This document shows, in pieces, positions 26,240 through 37,308 of a DNA stretch of 64,000 nt; the stretch's first letter is position 1; every line of letters starts with the position of its first letter. The notes beneath the pieces were generated by a model. The model ran no database searches. It was not told the DNA's origin and saw only the letters and a list, made by a program, of their open reading frames with translations. This DNA is from Roseateles_C aquae (GTDB lineage: Bacteria > Pseudomonadota > Gammaproteobacteria > Burkholderiales > Burkholderiaceae_C): contig NZ_JAVXZY010000004.1 in assembly GCF_032337115.1 (NCBI RefSeq), forward strand, positions 395,083 to 459,082. The letters are read 5' to 3'. Both the position numbers and the translations under genes were made by a program.

Positions 26240-27796
26240 TCAAGCCGACTTTTGAGGGGCTTCAGCCACAGCACAAGCCAGCCAGTCCGCCACCGCCTGG
26301 CGCTGCGCCTCGCTGTAATGCAGGCCCAGCTTGGAGCGCCGCCACAGCACATCGTCGGCCGTCAGCGCCCATTCCTCGCGCTGCAGATAGCGCAGCTCGA
26401 TCTCGAACAGACCCGGCGCGATCTCCAGGCCAAGATCGCGCACGCTCTTGGCCGCCCCCAGCACCCGCGAGACCCGCGAGCCATAGGCGCGCGCCAGGCG
26501 CCGCGCCAGCGCTGGCGGCAGATAGGGATGGCGGCGCAGCAACGCCAGCACCAGGCGCTCGAAGTCCTGATCGGGGCGTTGCGCCGGGCCGATCCACAGG
26601 CTCAGATCGCCGCCGGGCAGGCGGGCCTCGCGGGTCCAGGCCGGGCGGGGATCGCCAAGCAGCTGGGCGATCTGGTCAGCGGCCTCCTCGGCCAGCTTGC
26701 GGAAGGTGGTGATCTTGCCGCCCCAGACGGTCATCAGCGGCGCGCCATCGGCATGCGTCTCCAGCAGGTAGTCACGCGTCACCGCCGATGCATTGCCGGA
26801 TTCATCGTCCAGCAGCGGGCGCACGCCGGCGTAGCTCCAGACCACGTCGGCCGGTGTGAGCGGCGCCTTCAAATAGCGGCTGGCCTGCTCGCACAAATAG
26901 TCGATCTCGGCGCCATCGATCTCGGCGCGATCGGCCAGCGCCTGCTCGGGCGGCAGCTCGACATCGGTGGTGCCGATCAGTGTGAACGCGCCTTCATAGG
27001 GGATGGCAAAGATGATGCGGCCATCGGGGTTCTGGAACAGATAGGCATGGTCATGCTGGAAGCGCTGCCGCACGACGATATGGCTGCCCTTGACCAGGCG
27101 CAGATGTCGCTTGGCCAGCTGCTCGCCGGCCAGCGGCCGCGCCACTTCGCGCAGCAGCTGCTCGGCCCAGGGCCCGGCGGCATTGACCAGCGCCCGCGCG
27201 CGCACCTGCCGCTCACCGCCCGCCGTGGCCAGCGTCGCCAGCCAGCCATCGGCCTCGCGCTGCAGCCGCGTGCAGGGGCTGCGGGTCAGAATCTCGGCGC
27301 CGCGGTCGCGGGCGTCGAGTGCGTTCAACACGACCAGCCGCGCATCATCAACCCAGCCATCGGAATAGACAAAGCCGCGCTTGAAGCGTGGCTGCAGTGG
27401 CTCGCCCAGCGGCTGCTTGCTCAAACGCACGCCGCGCGAGCCGGGCAGGAACTCGCGCCGGGCCAGATGGTCGTAGAGAAAAAGGCCAATCCGTATCATC
27501 CAGGCCGGCCGCATCGCCGCGTCATGCGGCATCACGAAACGCAGCGGCCAGATGAGGTGCGGCGCGCTCCTGAGCAGCAACTCGCGCTCCTGCAGCGCCT
27601 TGCGCACCAGGCTGAACTCGTAGTACTCCAGATAGCGCAGGCCGCCGTGGATCAGCTTGGTGGACGATGACGAGGTATGCGCCGCCAGGTCATCGCGTTC
27701 GCACAGCAGCACCTTGAATCCGCGTCCGGCCAGATCACGCGCAATCCCTGCGCCATTGATGCCGCCGCCGACGATCAGTACGTCAAAATGATCCAT
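26240..27796 (-). CDS. glpD: Aerobic glycerol-3-phosphate dehydrogenase
   Basis: A 518-residue flavoprotein that oxidises sn-glycerol 3-phosphate to dihydroxyacetone phosphate and feeds the quinone pool. The FAD-binding motif LIVGGGINGAGIARDLAGRG lies at residues 7-26, followed by the family block SSSSTKLIHGGLRYLE and, near 360, VWGGKITTFRKLAEE. Length is normal. It is divergent from glpK with only 16 nt between start codons, so its promoter must lie inside the glpK coding region or overlap it. Confidence 0.94.
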   Translation of the reverse strand: MDHFDVLIVGGGINGAGIARDLAGRGFKVLLCERDDLAAHTSSSSTKLIHGGLRYLEYYEFSLVRKALQERELLLRSAPHLIWPLRFVMPHDAAMRPAWMIRIGLFLYDHLARREFLPGSRGVRLSKQPLGEPLQPRFKRGFVYSDGWVDDARLVVLNALDARDRGAEILTRSPCTRLQREADGWLATLATAGGERQVRARALVNAAGPWAEQLLREVARPLAGEQLAKRHLRLVKGSHIVVRQRFQHDHAYLFQNPDGRIIFAIPYEGAFTLIGTTDVELPPEQALADRAEIDGAEIDYLCEQASRYLKAPLTPADVVWSYAGVRPLLDDESGNASAVTRDYLLETHADGAPLMTVWGGKITTFRKLAEEAADQIAQLLGDPRPAWTREARLPGGDLSLWIGPAQRPDQDFERLVLALLRRHPYLPPALARRLARAYGSRVSRVLGAAKSVRDLGLEIAPGLFEIELRYLQREEWALTADDVLWRRSKLGLHYSEAQRQAVADWLACAVAEAPQKSA

Positions 27797-27812
27797 CGCC
27801 CTACTCTAAAGC

Positions 27813-29315
<1,503 letters not shown>

Positions 29316-29316
29316 G

Positions 29317-29934
29317 CTAGCGGCGCCGCGCCCGGATGCGGCTCAGGCTGACCGGCGTGATGCCCAGAAAGCGGGCCAGATCCTTGAGCGGAATACGCTC
29401 GGCCAGGCCCGGCTCGGCGGCCAGAAAGGCGGCGTAGCGCTCGGGTGGCGTCAGCGTCAGCAACTCGAGTTCGCGCTGCTCCTTCAGCGCCGCGAAGCGC
29501 TGCATCGCCCGGTACAGCGCCAGCAGCCAGGCCGGCTCGCGCGCCGCCAGCGCCTCGAGCTCGCGGTAGTCCAGCCGCTCCAGCTCGCTGGCCTCGATCG
29601 CACTGACCGAAAAGCTGCTGCGCCCGCCGGCACTCAGCGCGGCCAGGCTGCCGAAGAACATGCCCTCGTGGCTGAAGCTCTTGATCCATTCCTGGCCATC
29701 GGCGCGCAGATAGTGAAGTTTCAGCAGGCCGCTGCGCACCACATAGACATAGGGATGAAGCTGCTCGGCACCGAACAGCTCGGCGCCGGCGGCCACGCGA
29801 ACGCGCTGAACGCTCGGCATGGCGCTGCCAAGGGTCAGGTCTTGCCCGGCCAAGGCACCGAGCAGGCGCAGTGCGGCGCTGTCGGCGGCTTCGAGCACCG
29901 GCGTGACGCTGGAATTAACGTTTGTAAACGACAT
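29317..29934 (-). CDS. Crp/Fnr-family transcriptional regulator
   Basis: A 205-residue regulator with an N-terminal cyclic-nucleotide-binding-like domain (YVYVVRSGLLKLHYLRADGQ, FFGSLAALSAGG) and a C-terminal helix-turn-helix LKDLARFLGITPVSLSRIRA. The protein ends right after the recognition helix, as in many short FNR-like factors with unknown ligand. The helix lacks the Arg-Glu pair of E. coli CRP, so a CRP-type site is not expected. No FNR-type N-terminal cysteine cluster is seen. ATG 29934 is preferred; ATG 29964 would overlap the divergent SDR start. Confidence 0.85.
   Translation of the reverse strand: MSFTNVNSSVTPVLEAADSAALRLLGALAGQDLTLGSAMPSVQRVRVAAGAELFGAEQLHPYVYVVRSGLLKLHYLRADGQEWIKSFSHEGMFFGSLAALSAGGRSSFSVSAIEASELERLDYRELEALAAREPAWLLALYRAMQRFAALKEQRELELLTLTPPERYAAFLAAEPGLAERIPLKDLARFLGITPVSLSRIRARRR
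29918..29929. promoter_or_regulatory. CGTTTGTAAACG inverted repeat at the start of the Crp/Fnr gene
   Basis: A CGTTT-GT-AAACG inverted repeat lies within the first codons of the regulator gene, about 35 nt from the divergent SDR start codon. It is a reasonable position for an autoregulatory site acting on both genes, but this rests on symmetry alone. Confidence 0.3.
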
Positions 29935-29962
29935 GGCTGCGGGCGCCCGGTTGAATGGCGCC

Positions 29963-30739
29963 ATGGATTCAAACACATCATCTGGACAAAGACTGTGGCT
30001 GGTCACCGGCGCCAGTTCGGGCATAGGCCGCGCCATCGCGCTGCAACTGGCCGCCGCCGGCGACCGCGTGATCGCCTGGGGCCGCGATGCCGAGCGCCTG
30101 GCGGCGCTGCAGGCGCAAGTGCCGGGCATTGTCGACACCGGTTGCGTCGACCTGGACGATCTCGATGCGCTGCCGCAGGCGCTGCAGCAGGGCCTGGCGC
30201 GCTGGCCAACGCTCAACGGCCTGGTGCACTGCGCCGGCATCCAGCGCGAGCGGCTGTTCGACGCTGAGGGCTATGGCGCCGCGGCCATCGCCGAGGAGCT
30301 GCGCATCAATCTGGCCGCGCCGCTGATCCTCACCCAGGCGCTGCTGCCGCAGCTGCGCCGCCAATCCCGGGAGCCTGGCGGCGCCCGGCTGGTGCTGGTC
30401 ACCAGTGCGCTGGCCCATGCGCCCAAGCGCCACGCTGCCGTCTACAACGCCAGCAAGGCCGGCCTGGCCGTGTTCGTGCAAAGCCTGCGCGCCCAGTTGC
30501 AGCGAGAGCTGCAGGCACCGGCCTTGCAGCTGATGGAGCTGATCCCGCCACTCGTTGACACGCCGATGACCGCCGGCCGCGGACGTCACAAGCTGCCGCC
30601 CGAGGCGGTGGCTGCCGCGCTGCTGCGCACACTGCGCCGCCCGCGTCTGCCCGCCCAGCTGTGGGTAGGCCGTGCCGCGCTGCTGCCCTGGCTGCTGCGC
30701 CTGGCACCCGCGCAGACGCGCCGGCTGATGCTGCGCTGA
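29963..30739 (+). CDS. Short-chain dehydrogenase/reductase
   Basis: A 258-residue classical SDR. The cofactor motif TGASSGIG is at residues 15-22, the catalytic Ser is in LVTSALAHAP near 148 and the Tyr-Lys pair is in VYNASKAG near 161-165. Asn in the HCAGIQ region is replaced (VHCAGIQ instead of NNAG), a known variant in sepiapterin-reductase-like members. It is divergent from the Crp/Fnr gene with 28 nt between starts, and 38 nt before the darcynin-family gene in the same direction; regulation by the neighbour is likely. Substrate unknown. Confidence 0.87.
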   Translation: MDSNTSSGQRLWLVTGASSGIGRAIALQLAAAGDRVIAWGRDAERLAALQAQVPGIVDTGCVDLDDLDALPQALQQGLARWPTLNGLVHCAGIQRERLFDAEGYGAAAIAEELRINLAAPLILTQALLPQLRRQSREPGGARLVLVTSALAHAPKRHAAVYNASKAGLAVFVQSLRAQLQRELQAPALQLMELIPPLVDTPMTAGRGRHKLPPEAVAAALLRTLRRPRLPAQLWVGRAALLPWLLRLAPAQTRRLMLR

Positions 30740-30777
30740 AGCCCTTCCCCGATCCCCCCGCCCCAACAAGGACCCCG

Positions 30778-31113
30778 ATGAACTGCTGCTTTCTCCTCGT
30801 CAACGCCCTGCCCGCCTGGTTGCGCCTGCCCCGCGAGCAGCGCGCGCACATCTTCGAGACCGAGGTGCTCAGCCTGCTGCCCCGCTATCCGGGGCTGAAG
30901 CTGCGTCACTTCGATTGCGAGGCCTACTCAGCGGTGTGCAGCGATGTGCTGATGCTCGAAGTGCCCGACGCCAAGACCCTGCACTTCTTCATCGAGGGTT
31001 TGCGCGACAGCAGCATCCACACCGTGCCCTACTTCGAAGTGCGCCACGTGCTGCCGGCCTGGGAGGATGGGTTCAGGGCCTACGAAGCCCAAGGCGAACT
31101 CGCAAGCACATGA
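30778..31113 (+). CDS. Darcynin-family protein
   Basis: A 111-residue small cytoplasmic protein matching the darcynin family: an N-terminal FLLVNALPAWLRLPREQR, then FDCEAYSAVCSDVLMLEV and a C-terminal TVPYFEVRHVLPAWEDGF. The family has a ferredoxin-like alpha/beta dimeric-barrel look and no established function. ATG 30778 gives the normal family start. It is probably co-transcribed with the SDR and ends at a strong hairpin terminator. Confidence 0.8.
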   Translation: MNCCFLLVNALPAWLRLPREQRAHIFETEVLSLLPRYPGLKLRHFDCEAYSAVCSDVLMLEVPDAKTLHFFIEGLRDSSIHTVPYFEVRHVLPAWEDGFRAYEAQGELAST

Positions 31114-31116
31114 AAA

Positions 31117-31147
31117 AACCCCGCGGGCCCAAAGGCACCGCGGGGTT
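31117..31147. terminator. Bidirectional Rho-independent terminator
   Basis: AACCCCGCGG (31117-31126) pairs perfectly with CCGCGGGGTT (31138-31147) around an 11-nt loop. A-rich sequence precedes it and TTCTT follows, so it can end both the darcynin-family transcript and the convergent TonB-dependent receptor transcript. Confidence 0.88.
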
Positions 31148-31173
31148 CTTGCAAGGCCCTGCCTTGGTGCTGC

Positions 31174-33948
31174 TTACTTGAACTGGTAAGCGGCGGAGGC
31201 GTACCAGAAGCGGCCGCGCGGATCGACGAACGAACCGGCATAACCAGCGGCGTGCGAACCATAGGACGGCACGGCGGTGTACGGCGGTTCCTTGTCGAAC
31301 AGATTGCGAATGCCAACGCGCAGCGTCACGTCCTTGAAGCCGCGATAGCTGGTCGACAGGTTCCAGCGGCTTGAGTTCTTGACTTCGTGAGCAGCGCTAC
31401 CGCCGACGTTGTTGTAGACCTGCAGCGCAGACTCCGTCCAGCCCTTGACGTAGACGTTTTCCAGTGACGCAGACCACACACCCATCACCCATTCGGCCGA
31501 CGCCGTGTGCTGCCAACGCGGCACCGGCTGGACAGCACCGCCATCACCCGCCTTGCCGACATAGCTGATGTACGGCGTGTCCTTGCCGACCTGACGCTCC
31601 CACTGGCTGACGTAGGTGCCAGCAATACCCAGGTTCAGGTTGCCGTATTCCTTCAAACTGATGCGGCCGCGAACGTCGATGTCCAGACCGGAGGTGCGCA
31701 AACCACCCAGGTTCTCGATCGGCGTATCGATGTAGGAAATGATGCCCGTGTTAGCACCGGTCTGGATGCGGTGAATGCGCGAGGCGTACAGATTCAGCAG
31801 ATAGGCATCGGCCAGGATGGCATCGCCGCCGACTTGGCTGATCTGGTCGCTCTTGTGGATTGCCCAGTAGTCAACGGTCGCCGTCAGGTACTTGTTCGGC
31901 TCAAACACAACACCCAGCGTGGCCTGCTTTGACTTCTCGGGCTTCAGGGTCGACGACGCCGTGCTCAGCACATTGAACTGGTTGTCAACGCAACGCGGAT
32001 CTTCGTCAGCCAGCATCGCCGGCGGGCAGTTCTTGTCGGTGGCCGGGTTCGCCGTGTTGGTGAACGAGGCAGGGCTGTGAACGTCCCACAGTGTCGGCGC
32101 GCGGAAGCCAGTGCCGTAGGAGCCGCGCAGCAGCAGTTCCTTGGTCGGCTGGAAGCGCAACGCGAAGCGCGGATTGAAGGTAGAACCGAAATCGCTGTAG
32201 CGGTCATAGCGCGCCGCCACCGTGCCTTCCCAGCCCTTGGCAAAGGGCAGGCTCAGCTCGGTGAACACGGCCGAGATCGAACGCGAGGCCGAGGTCGGCG
32301 GCACCGTGCCTTCGCCGCCCACATGCAGACCCGCTGCGTAATCGGCGTTGATAGGATTGTCCTCGGCCTTTTCGTTGCGGAAGTCTGCGCCAACAGCGAT
32401 GGCTGCCGTGCCACCGTCCATCTGGAAGATTTCACGGCTGGCCTTGGCGTCCAGGGCCATGGTCGTGCTCTTGGACTGGCGCATCGGACCTTCCATCCGG
32501 GCGCTGTTCCAGGCGCTCATGTCGGCGCTGGCACCAAAGGGGTTGATATTGCCGGTCGCCAGAGCCGCAATGAACTTGGCCTCATGGACGTAGTTCTGGT
32601 ACTCCAGATTGCCCTTGGCCTGCGCAAAGGTGAAGCCAGTGTCGTAGTCCCAGCCTGAGAACAGGCCTCGAGCGCCAACAACGACGCGAGTCTGCTCGTT
32701 GGTGTTGATATTGGTACGGTTGCCCAGCGGCAGGGCGCGCAGCGCGACTTCGGTGAAGCCATCGCCATCCGGATCCCAGGTCGCCGCGGTGTAACCCAAT
32801 TTGGTCAGCAGATCCTTGGGGAAGTAGCGGCTGCTGGTGGGCAGCTTGAACGATGGGTATTCACCAGTGGTGCGGTCAAAGTGGCCGGCCAGCGAGTCGA
32901 TGGGCACCGGCGCGATGCGGCCGATGCTATGGGCACGGGCATACGACGCCTCGGTGAAGAACTCGTTGTCCTTGTCGATCTTGTAGCTGAAGCGGCCGAA
33001 CAGATCGCCCTTGCTCTGGTCAGGCAGATTGTCGAGCACGGCCGGGTAGATGAAGCGGCAACGCTTCTTGGCAGTGCCATTGGGCGTCGTGGCAGCCAAG
33101 GTCTGCAGTACCGTGTTGACCGGGTCGCAAGCCTCGAAATCAGCGCCAGGATTCAGCTCCGGGAAGGCACCGGGCGTGATGTTGAATTCGACCAGGCGGC
33201 CAGGGAAGGCGCGACCCGAGGTCGGCGCGCCGGCATCGGCGATTTCGTCGAAGCGGTTGTACAGCTTCTGATCGACGGCGCGCAGGCGAGTATTCTTTTG
33301 CACATTGGCCGTCAGCAGCACGTTGAAATTGTCTGCGTTGTAGTCGCCGAAGCCCAGGGACAGGGTAGCGCCCTTTTCCGTGCCACCGATCTTGGCGCTG
33401 GTGTCGCCAAAGCGAATGCCAACCTCGCCGCGCTTGTAGTCGCGACGGGTGATGAAGTTGATCACGCCACCGACGGCGTCGGTACCGTAGACGGCCGAGG
33501 CACCGTCACGCAGCACTTCGACGCGCTCCAGCGCGGCAAACGGGATGCTGTTCAAGTCCACCGAGACGTTGCCACCGATCGAACCGAAGGGGTGATTGGC
33601 GAGGCGGCGACCATTCAGCAGAATCAGCGTCGAGTTCGCACCGAGGCCGCGCATATTGGCGTTGGAGGTCGCGTAACCGGCCCCTTGCGTGGTGTCAGAG
33701 AACGCAGCAGCGCTGGCGGAAACGCGGCGCAGCACTTCTTCAACGCTGGTCGCGCCGCTCTTCTCGATTTGCTCACGGGTGATGGTCGTCACCGGCAGTG
33801 CTGTCTCAGACTCCAGGCGGCGAATCGACGAACCGGTCACGGTAACGCGTTCCAGCGTTTCTTGTTGAGCGAGAGCGGGCGCCGAGAACAGCGCCATGCT
33901 GCCCATGTACGCCAAGCCCAGGGCCATGCAAAGGCGGGTGGTCTTCAT
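31174..33948 (-). CDS. TonB-dependent outer-membrane receptor
   Basis: A 924-residue receptor with a signal peptide (cleavage after SAPALA, near residue 27), a TonB-box-like ERVTVTG segment, a plug domain (VEEVLRRVSASA, LILLNGRRLANHP, VEVLRDGASAVYGTDAVGGV) and a long beta-barrel ending ASAAYQFK with a C-terminal aromatic region. The ligand is unknown; the size and the plug type resemble carbohydrate/peptide-type receptors more than siderophore receptors. Codon and base use look slightly less GC-extreme than neighbours. GGAGGAA lies just before the ATG. No TonB or ABC importer is adjacent. Confidence 0.93.
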   Translation of the reverse strand: MKTTRLCMALGLAYMGSMALFSAPALAQQETLERVTVTGSSIRRLESETALPVTTITREQIEKSGATSVEEVLRRVSASAAAFSDTTQGAGYATSNANMRGLGANSTLILLNGRRLANHPFGSIGGNVSVDLNSIPFAALERVEVLRDGASAVYGTDAVGGVINFITRRDYKRGEVGIRFGDTSAKIGGTEKGATLSLGFGDYNADNFNVLLTANVQKNTRLRAVDQKLYNRFDEIADAGAPTSGRAFPGRLVEFNITPGAFPELNPGADFEACDPVNTVLQTLAATTPNGTAKKRCRFIYPAVLDNLPDQSKGDLFGRFSYKIDKDNEFFTEASYARAHSIGRIAPVPIDSLAGHFDRTTGEYPSFKLPTSSRYFPKDLLTKLGYTAATWDPDGDGFTEVALRALPLGNRTNINTNEQTRVVVGARGLFSGWDYDTGFTFAQAKGNLEYQNYVHEAKFIAALATGNINPFGASADMSAWNSARMEGPMRQSKSTTMALDAKASREIFQMDGGTAAIAVGADFRNEKAEDNPINADYAAGLHVGGEGTVPPTSASRSISAVFTELSLPFAKGWEGTVAARYDRYSDFGSTFNPRFALRFQPTKELLLRGSYGTGFRAPTLWDVHSPASFTNTANPATDKNCPPAMLADEDPRCVDNQFNVLSTASSTLKPEKSKQATLGVVFEPNKYLTATVDYWAIHKSDQISQVGGDAILADAYLLNLYASRIHRIQTGANTGIISYIDTPIENLGGLRTSGLDIDVRGRISLKEYGNLNLGIAGTYVSQWERQVGKDTPYISYVGKAGDGGAVQPVPRWQHTASAEWVMGVWSASLENVYVKGWTESALQVYNNVGGSAAHEVKNSSRWNLSTSYRGFKDVTLRVGIRNLFDKEPPYTAVPSYGSHAAGYAGSFVDPRGRFWYASAAYQFK

Positions 33949-34151
33949 TGAGTTCCTCCAGAGGTAGGGTCAGGGTTGCCGGGCCACACGCGAACCAAAG
34001 TCGCCATTGATGACCAGCTTCTCAAGGGCTCGAATTGTTGTGGCTGCGCGACCCTTAGACCCACGCGGAGAAACCCTCCCAGTTGCCAAATCACATCACT
34101 CGAAACGTGGGCAATGTGACTATTCGTACGGGGCAGACGGCGAAAAACCGG

Positions 34152-37100
34152 TCATGCCGCCTCGCGGCGCAAGCTCCAGGCCTGTATGGCGGCAATGCTG
34201 TGGCCGAGTTCGCGATTCAGCGCGGTGATGGCGCCGGGCAATGCGCTGGGGTCGCCCTCCTCGGCATGGGCCTGGGCGCAGATCTGCTCAAGCTCCGAGG
34301 CAACACCGGCCAGCTGGCTCAGGCCCAGATTGCCGGCCACGCCCTTGATGCGGTGCGCCTGGCTGCGCAGACTCATCAGCCCGCCGATCCGGGCCTCCTC
34401 CATCACCGACTGGTGATTGGAGTATTGCTTGGCAAAAGCGCCCAGCAGCTTGGTGAGCAGTTCGCTGCGGCCGGCACAGCGTTGCAGGGCGGCAGGGAAA
34501 TCGGCACCGTCGACCTGCGGCCAATTGCTGTTGCCGAGTTCAGGCACTGCTTGCAAGGGCGCAGGTGAACTGTCGATCGGGCTGGCCAGCCGGGCGGCGC
34601 GACGACGATGGGCGTAGACCAGCACCGTCTGCACCAGCACGCCGCCGTCGACCGGTTTGCTCAAGTGGCTGCACATGCCCGCCGCCAGACAGCGCATGCG
34701 CTGTTCAGGCAAGGCGTGGGCCGTGAGTGCAATCACTGGCAGGTCGGGGTCGATCTGATGCAGGCGGGCGGTCGCTTCATAGCCGTCCATGTCCGGCATC
34801 TGCACGTCCATCAGGGCGGCGTCGAAGCTGCCTGCGCCGCGCTCCGACAGCCGGTTGACGGCCTGCGCACCGCTGTCGGTCGCCACCACCTCGGCGCCTG
34901 CATAGCCGAGCATGTCCTGCAGGATCTCGCGGTTGATGTCGACATCGTCGGTCACCAGCAAGCGCAGGCCCCGCAGTGGCTGGCTGGCCGGCGTCTCGGC
35001 CGGCAGCACCACGTCGGCCGCTGGTGGATGCAGCGGCGGCGCGGCCACCAAGGGCAGGCTCAGCGTGAAACGCGAGCCCTCGCCCGGCACGCTCTGCAGC
35101 TCGATATCGCCGCCCATCAGCTGCGCCAGGCGCCGACTGATGCTCAGGCCCAGGCCCGTGCCGCCAAATTGACGTGTGGTCGAGCTGTCGGCCTGCTCAA
35201 AGGCATTGAAGATGCGCGCCTGCTGATCAGGCGCAATGCCGGTACCGGTGTCGTGCACGACGAACTGCAGTCGCTGCGGCGCCTCTGCAGCACCATCTGC
35301 GGCAGCTTCGATCTGCAACTGCAGACGCACCTCGCCGTGCTCGGTGAACTTCACCGCGTTGGACAGCAGATTGAGCAGGATCTGGCTGACGCGGAGCCGG
35401 TCCAACGCCAGCCATTGCGGCACTTCGGCATCGCGCTCCAGGCGCAGGGGCAGGTCCTTGGCTCTGGCGCGCTCGTCGACCAGGTCGAGCACCTCCTGCA
35501 CCAGCTGATCCAGCTGCGTGGGCTGCGGGTCGACCTCCAGCTTGCCGCTCTCCAGCTTGGAGAAATCCAGCACATCATTGATGACGCCCAGCAGATGGCC
35601 ACCGGCGCGGACGATGCGGCGGAAGCTGTCGGCGCTGGCCCGCGCGTCGCTGGCTCGCTGAACGCCGAGTTGAGCCAGGCCCAGCACCGCATTGAGCGGG
35701 GTGCGGATTTCATGGCTCATATTGGCGAGGAAGTCGCTCTTCACCTGCGCCAGGCGCTCGGCCTCATCCTTGGCCTGGCTGAGTTCGCGCTGCAGGCGCT
35801 TCAGCGAAGTCACATCGGTGCCCAGGTTCAGCACCGCATAGGGCTTGCCTTGGCTATCGGTCATCGACACGGCAGTGACCAGGTAGTCGTGCGGCCCATC
35901 TTCGCGCAACAGCTGCCGCTCACTGCTGCGCTGCTCACCGCCAGCCAGCAGCCGGGCATCGCTGATGGCCAGCTCCTGCGCCAGTTCAGTCCCAAAGGCC
36001 TGCAAGACGGTGCGGCCCAGCACCTGCTCACGGGTGATGCCGGTGGCACGTTCGAACATCCGGTTCACAAGAATGAAGCGGCCGCGGCTGTCGCGGATGT
36101 TCAAGGTGATGGGCAGTGCCTCGATGATCTCCTGCATGCGCTGCTTTTCATCTTGCAGCTCGATGGTGCGTTCGCGCACCTCCTGGCGCAGCCGTTGCTG
36201 ATGCCATTGCAACGATCGCTCGGCCTCGACGCGGGCAGTGATGTCGTGCGCAAAGGCCACGGCGCAGATGCGGCCATCGAGCTCCATGCGATCCAGCTTG
36301 ATGTCCCACCACAGCATCTCGCCATTGCGGTGGCGGCTGCGCCATTGAAAGTACTGCTCGCCCTCGGACACCGCACGGCGCACATGGCGCAGCGCCTGGC
36401 GCAAGCTGAAATCGCCGCCCGGGCAAAGCTGGCTCAGGCTGAGATCGCTCAGCTGTTGGCAGCCATGCTTGCGCAGGCATTGCGCATTGGCATAGCGCAA
36501 AGCGCCGGACTTGCCATCAAAAATCTGTATCGAGCTGAAGGAATTCTCCAGCAGGCCGCGCCAACGCTCTTCGCTATAGCGCAGATCAATGGCGCTTTGC
36601 CGCTGGGCGCGCAGCGTATCGGCGAGCAGGCGCCGCGAGCGCTCCAGCCAGTTCGACACATCCCAGTACAGCGTGCCATAACGCAGCACCAGCCAGCCGG
36701 CCAGAAAGCAGCTGACCATGTCAACGACCAGGTAGCTGGTCAAGGGCGGCGTGTTGCCGGCATGCATGCCGCTGATCCAACCCTGCATCTGAGCGAACCA
36801 CAGCAGGCTCATGCCCAGCATGGCGCCGAGCATGCTCCATTTGGCCGCCTTGGGCCCGACCATGAAACCCATCACCACGGTCAGGGCAATCAATGCTGGA
36901 ATGCCAGAGGAACGCAGCCCGTTGCCGTAGAAGGCCGCCAGCAGCACCAGGGTCAGCATCGTGGCGCTGCAGAAGAAGCAGGCCGCCACGCGCACGCTGA
37001 TGCGCCAGGCCAGCAAGAAGGAGGAGGCCGCAATCATGAAGACAGCGGTGCCGGTACCCATGCGGCTGATGCGCACCGGCCAGGGATCGTCCATCGCCGC

Positions 37101-37268
37101 CAGCGAGGCCAGATGAGCCAGCGCAGCCAGCATGACCACGCCCAGCAGCACGGCCGCCACGCGCGCGACCTGCGCGTCCATCCGGGCCCTGAATTGCTTC
37201 AGGCCTTCTTCATCGTCAGCGGCACTGAGCACGCTGTCGACACCGTCCCACTGGTTCTCGCCCGTCAT
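34152..37268 (-). CDS. Hybrid sensor histidine kinase with PAS, REC and HPt domains
   Basis: A 1038-residue membrane kinase. Domains in order: about six hydrophobic segments (residues about 40-210), two PAS-type domains (about 240-475), HisKA with SDFLANMSHEIRTPLN (His near 517), HATPase (NLLSNAVKFTEHG, GTGLGLSISRRLA), REC with ALMDVQMPDMDGYE (Asp near 819), and a C-terminal HPt with QAHRIKGVAGNLG (His near 972). A full four-step phosphorelay is therefore in one chain. ATG 37268 follows a GGGAAGG stretch; an upstream start at 37301 is possible. The REC/unknown-domain gene lies 40 nt upstream in the same direction, a likely operon. Confidence 0.9.
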   Translation of the reverse strand: MTGENQWDGVDSVLSAADDEEGLKQFRARMDAQVARVAAVLLGVVMLAALAHLASLAAMDDPWPVRISRMGTGTAVFMIAASSFLLAWRISVRVAACFFCSATMLTLVLLAAFYGNGLRSSGIPALIALTVVMGFMVGPKAAKWSMLGAMLGMSLLWFAQMQGWISGMHAGNTPPLTSYLVVDMVSCFLAGWLVLRYGTLYWDVSNWLERSRRLLADTLRAQRQSAIDLRYSEERWRGLLENSFSSIQIFDGKSGALRYANAQCLRKHGCQQLSDLSLSQLCPGGDFSLRQALRHVRRAVSEGEQYFQWRSRHRNGEMLWWDIKLDRMELDGRICAVAFAHDITARVEAERSLQWHQQRLRQEVRERTIELQDEKQRMQEIIEALPITLNIRDSRGRFILVNRMFERATGITREQVLGRTVLQAFGTELAQELAISDARLLAGGEQRSSERQLLREDGPHDYLVTAVSMTDSQGKPYAVLNLGTDVTSLKRLQRELSQAKDEAERLAQVKSDFLANMSHEIRTPLNAVLGLAQLGVQRASDARASADSFRRIVRAGGHLLGVINDVLDFSKLESGKLEVDPQPTQLDQLVQEVLDLVDERARAKDLPLRLERDAEVPQWLALDRLRVSQILLNLLSNAVKFTEHGEVRLQLQIEAAADGAAEAPQRLQFVVHDTGTGIAPDQQARIFNAFEQADSSTTRQFGGTGLGLSISRRLAQLMGGDIELQSVPGEGSRFTLSLPLVAAPPLHPPAADVVLPAETPASQPLRGLRLLVTDDVDINREILQDMLGYAGAEVVATDSGAQAVNRLSERGAGSFDAALMDVQMPDMDGYEATARLHQIDPDLPVIALTAHALPEQRMRCLAAGMCSHLSKPVDGGVLVQTVLVYAHRRRAARLASPIDSSPAPLQAVPELGNSNWPQVDGADFPAALQRCAGRSELLTKLLGAFAKQYSNHQSVMEEARIGGLMSLRSQAHRIKGVAGNLGLSQLAGVASELEQICAQAHAEEGDPSALPGAITALNRELGHSIAAIQAWSLRREAA

Positions 37269-37308
37269 GTGCCTTCCCGGACTCAGCCGTGCTGCGGCCA
37301 CTCAGCGT

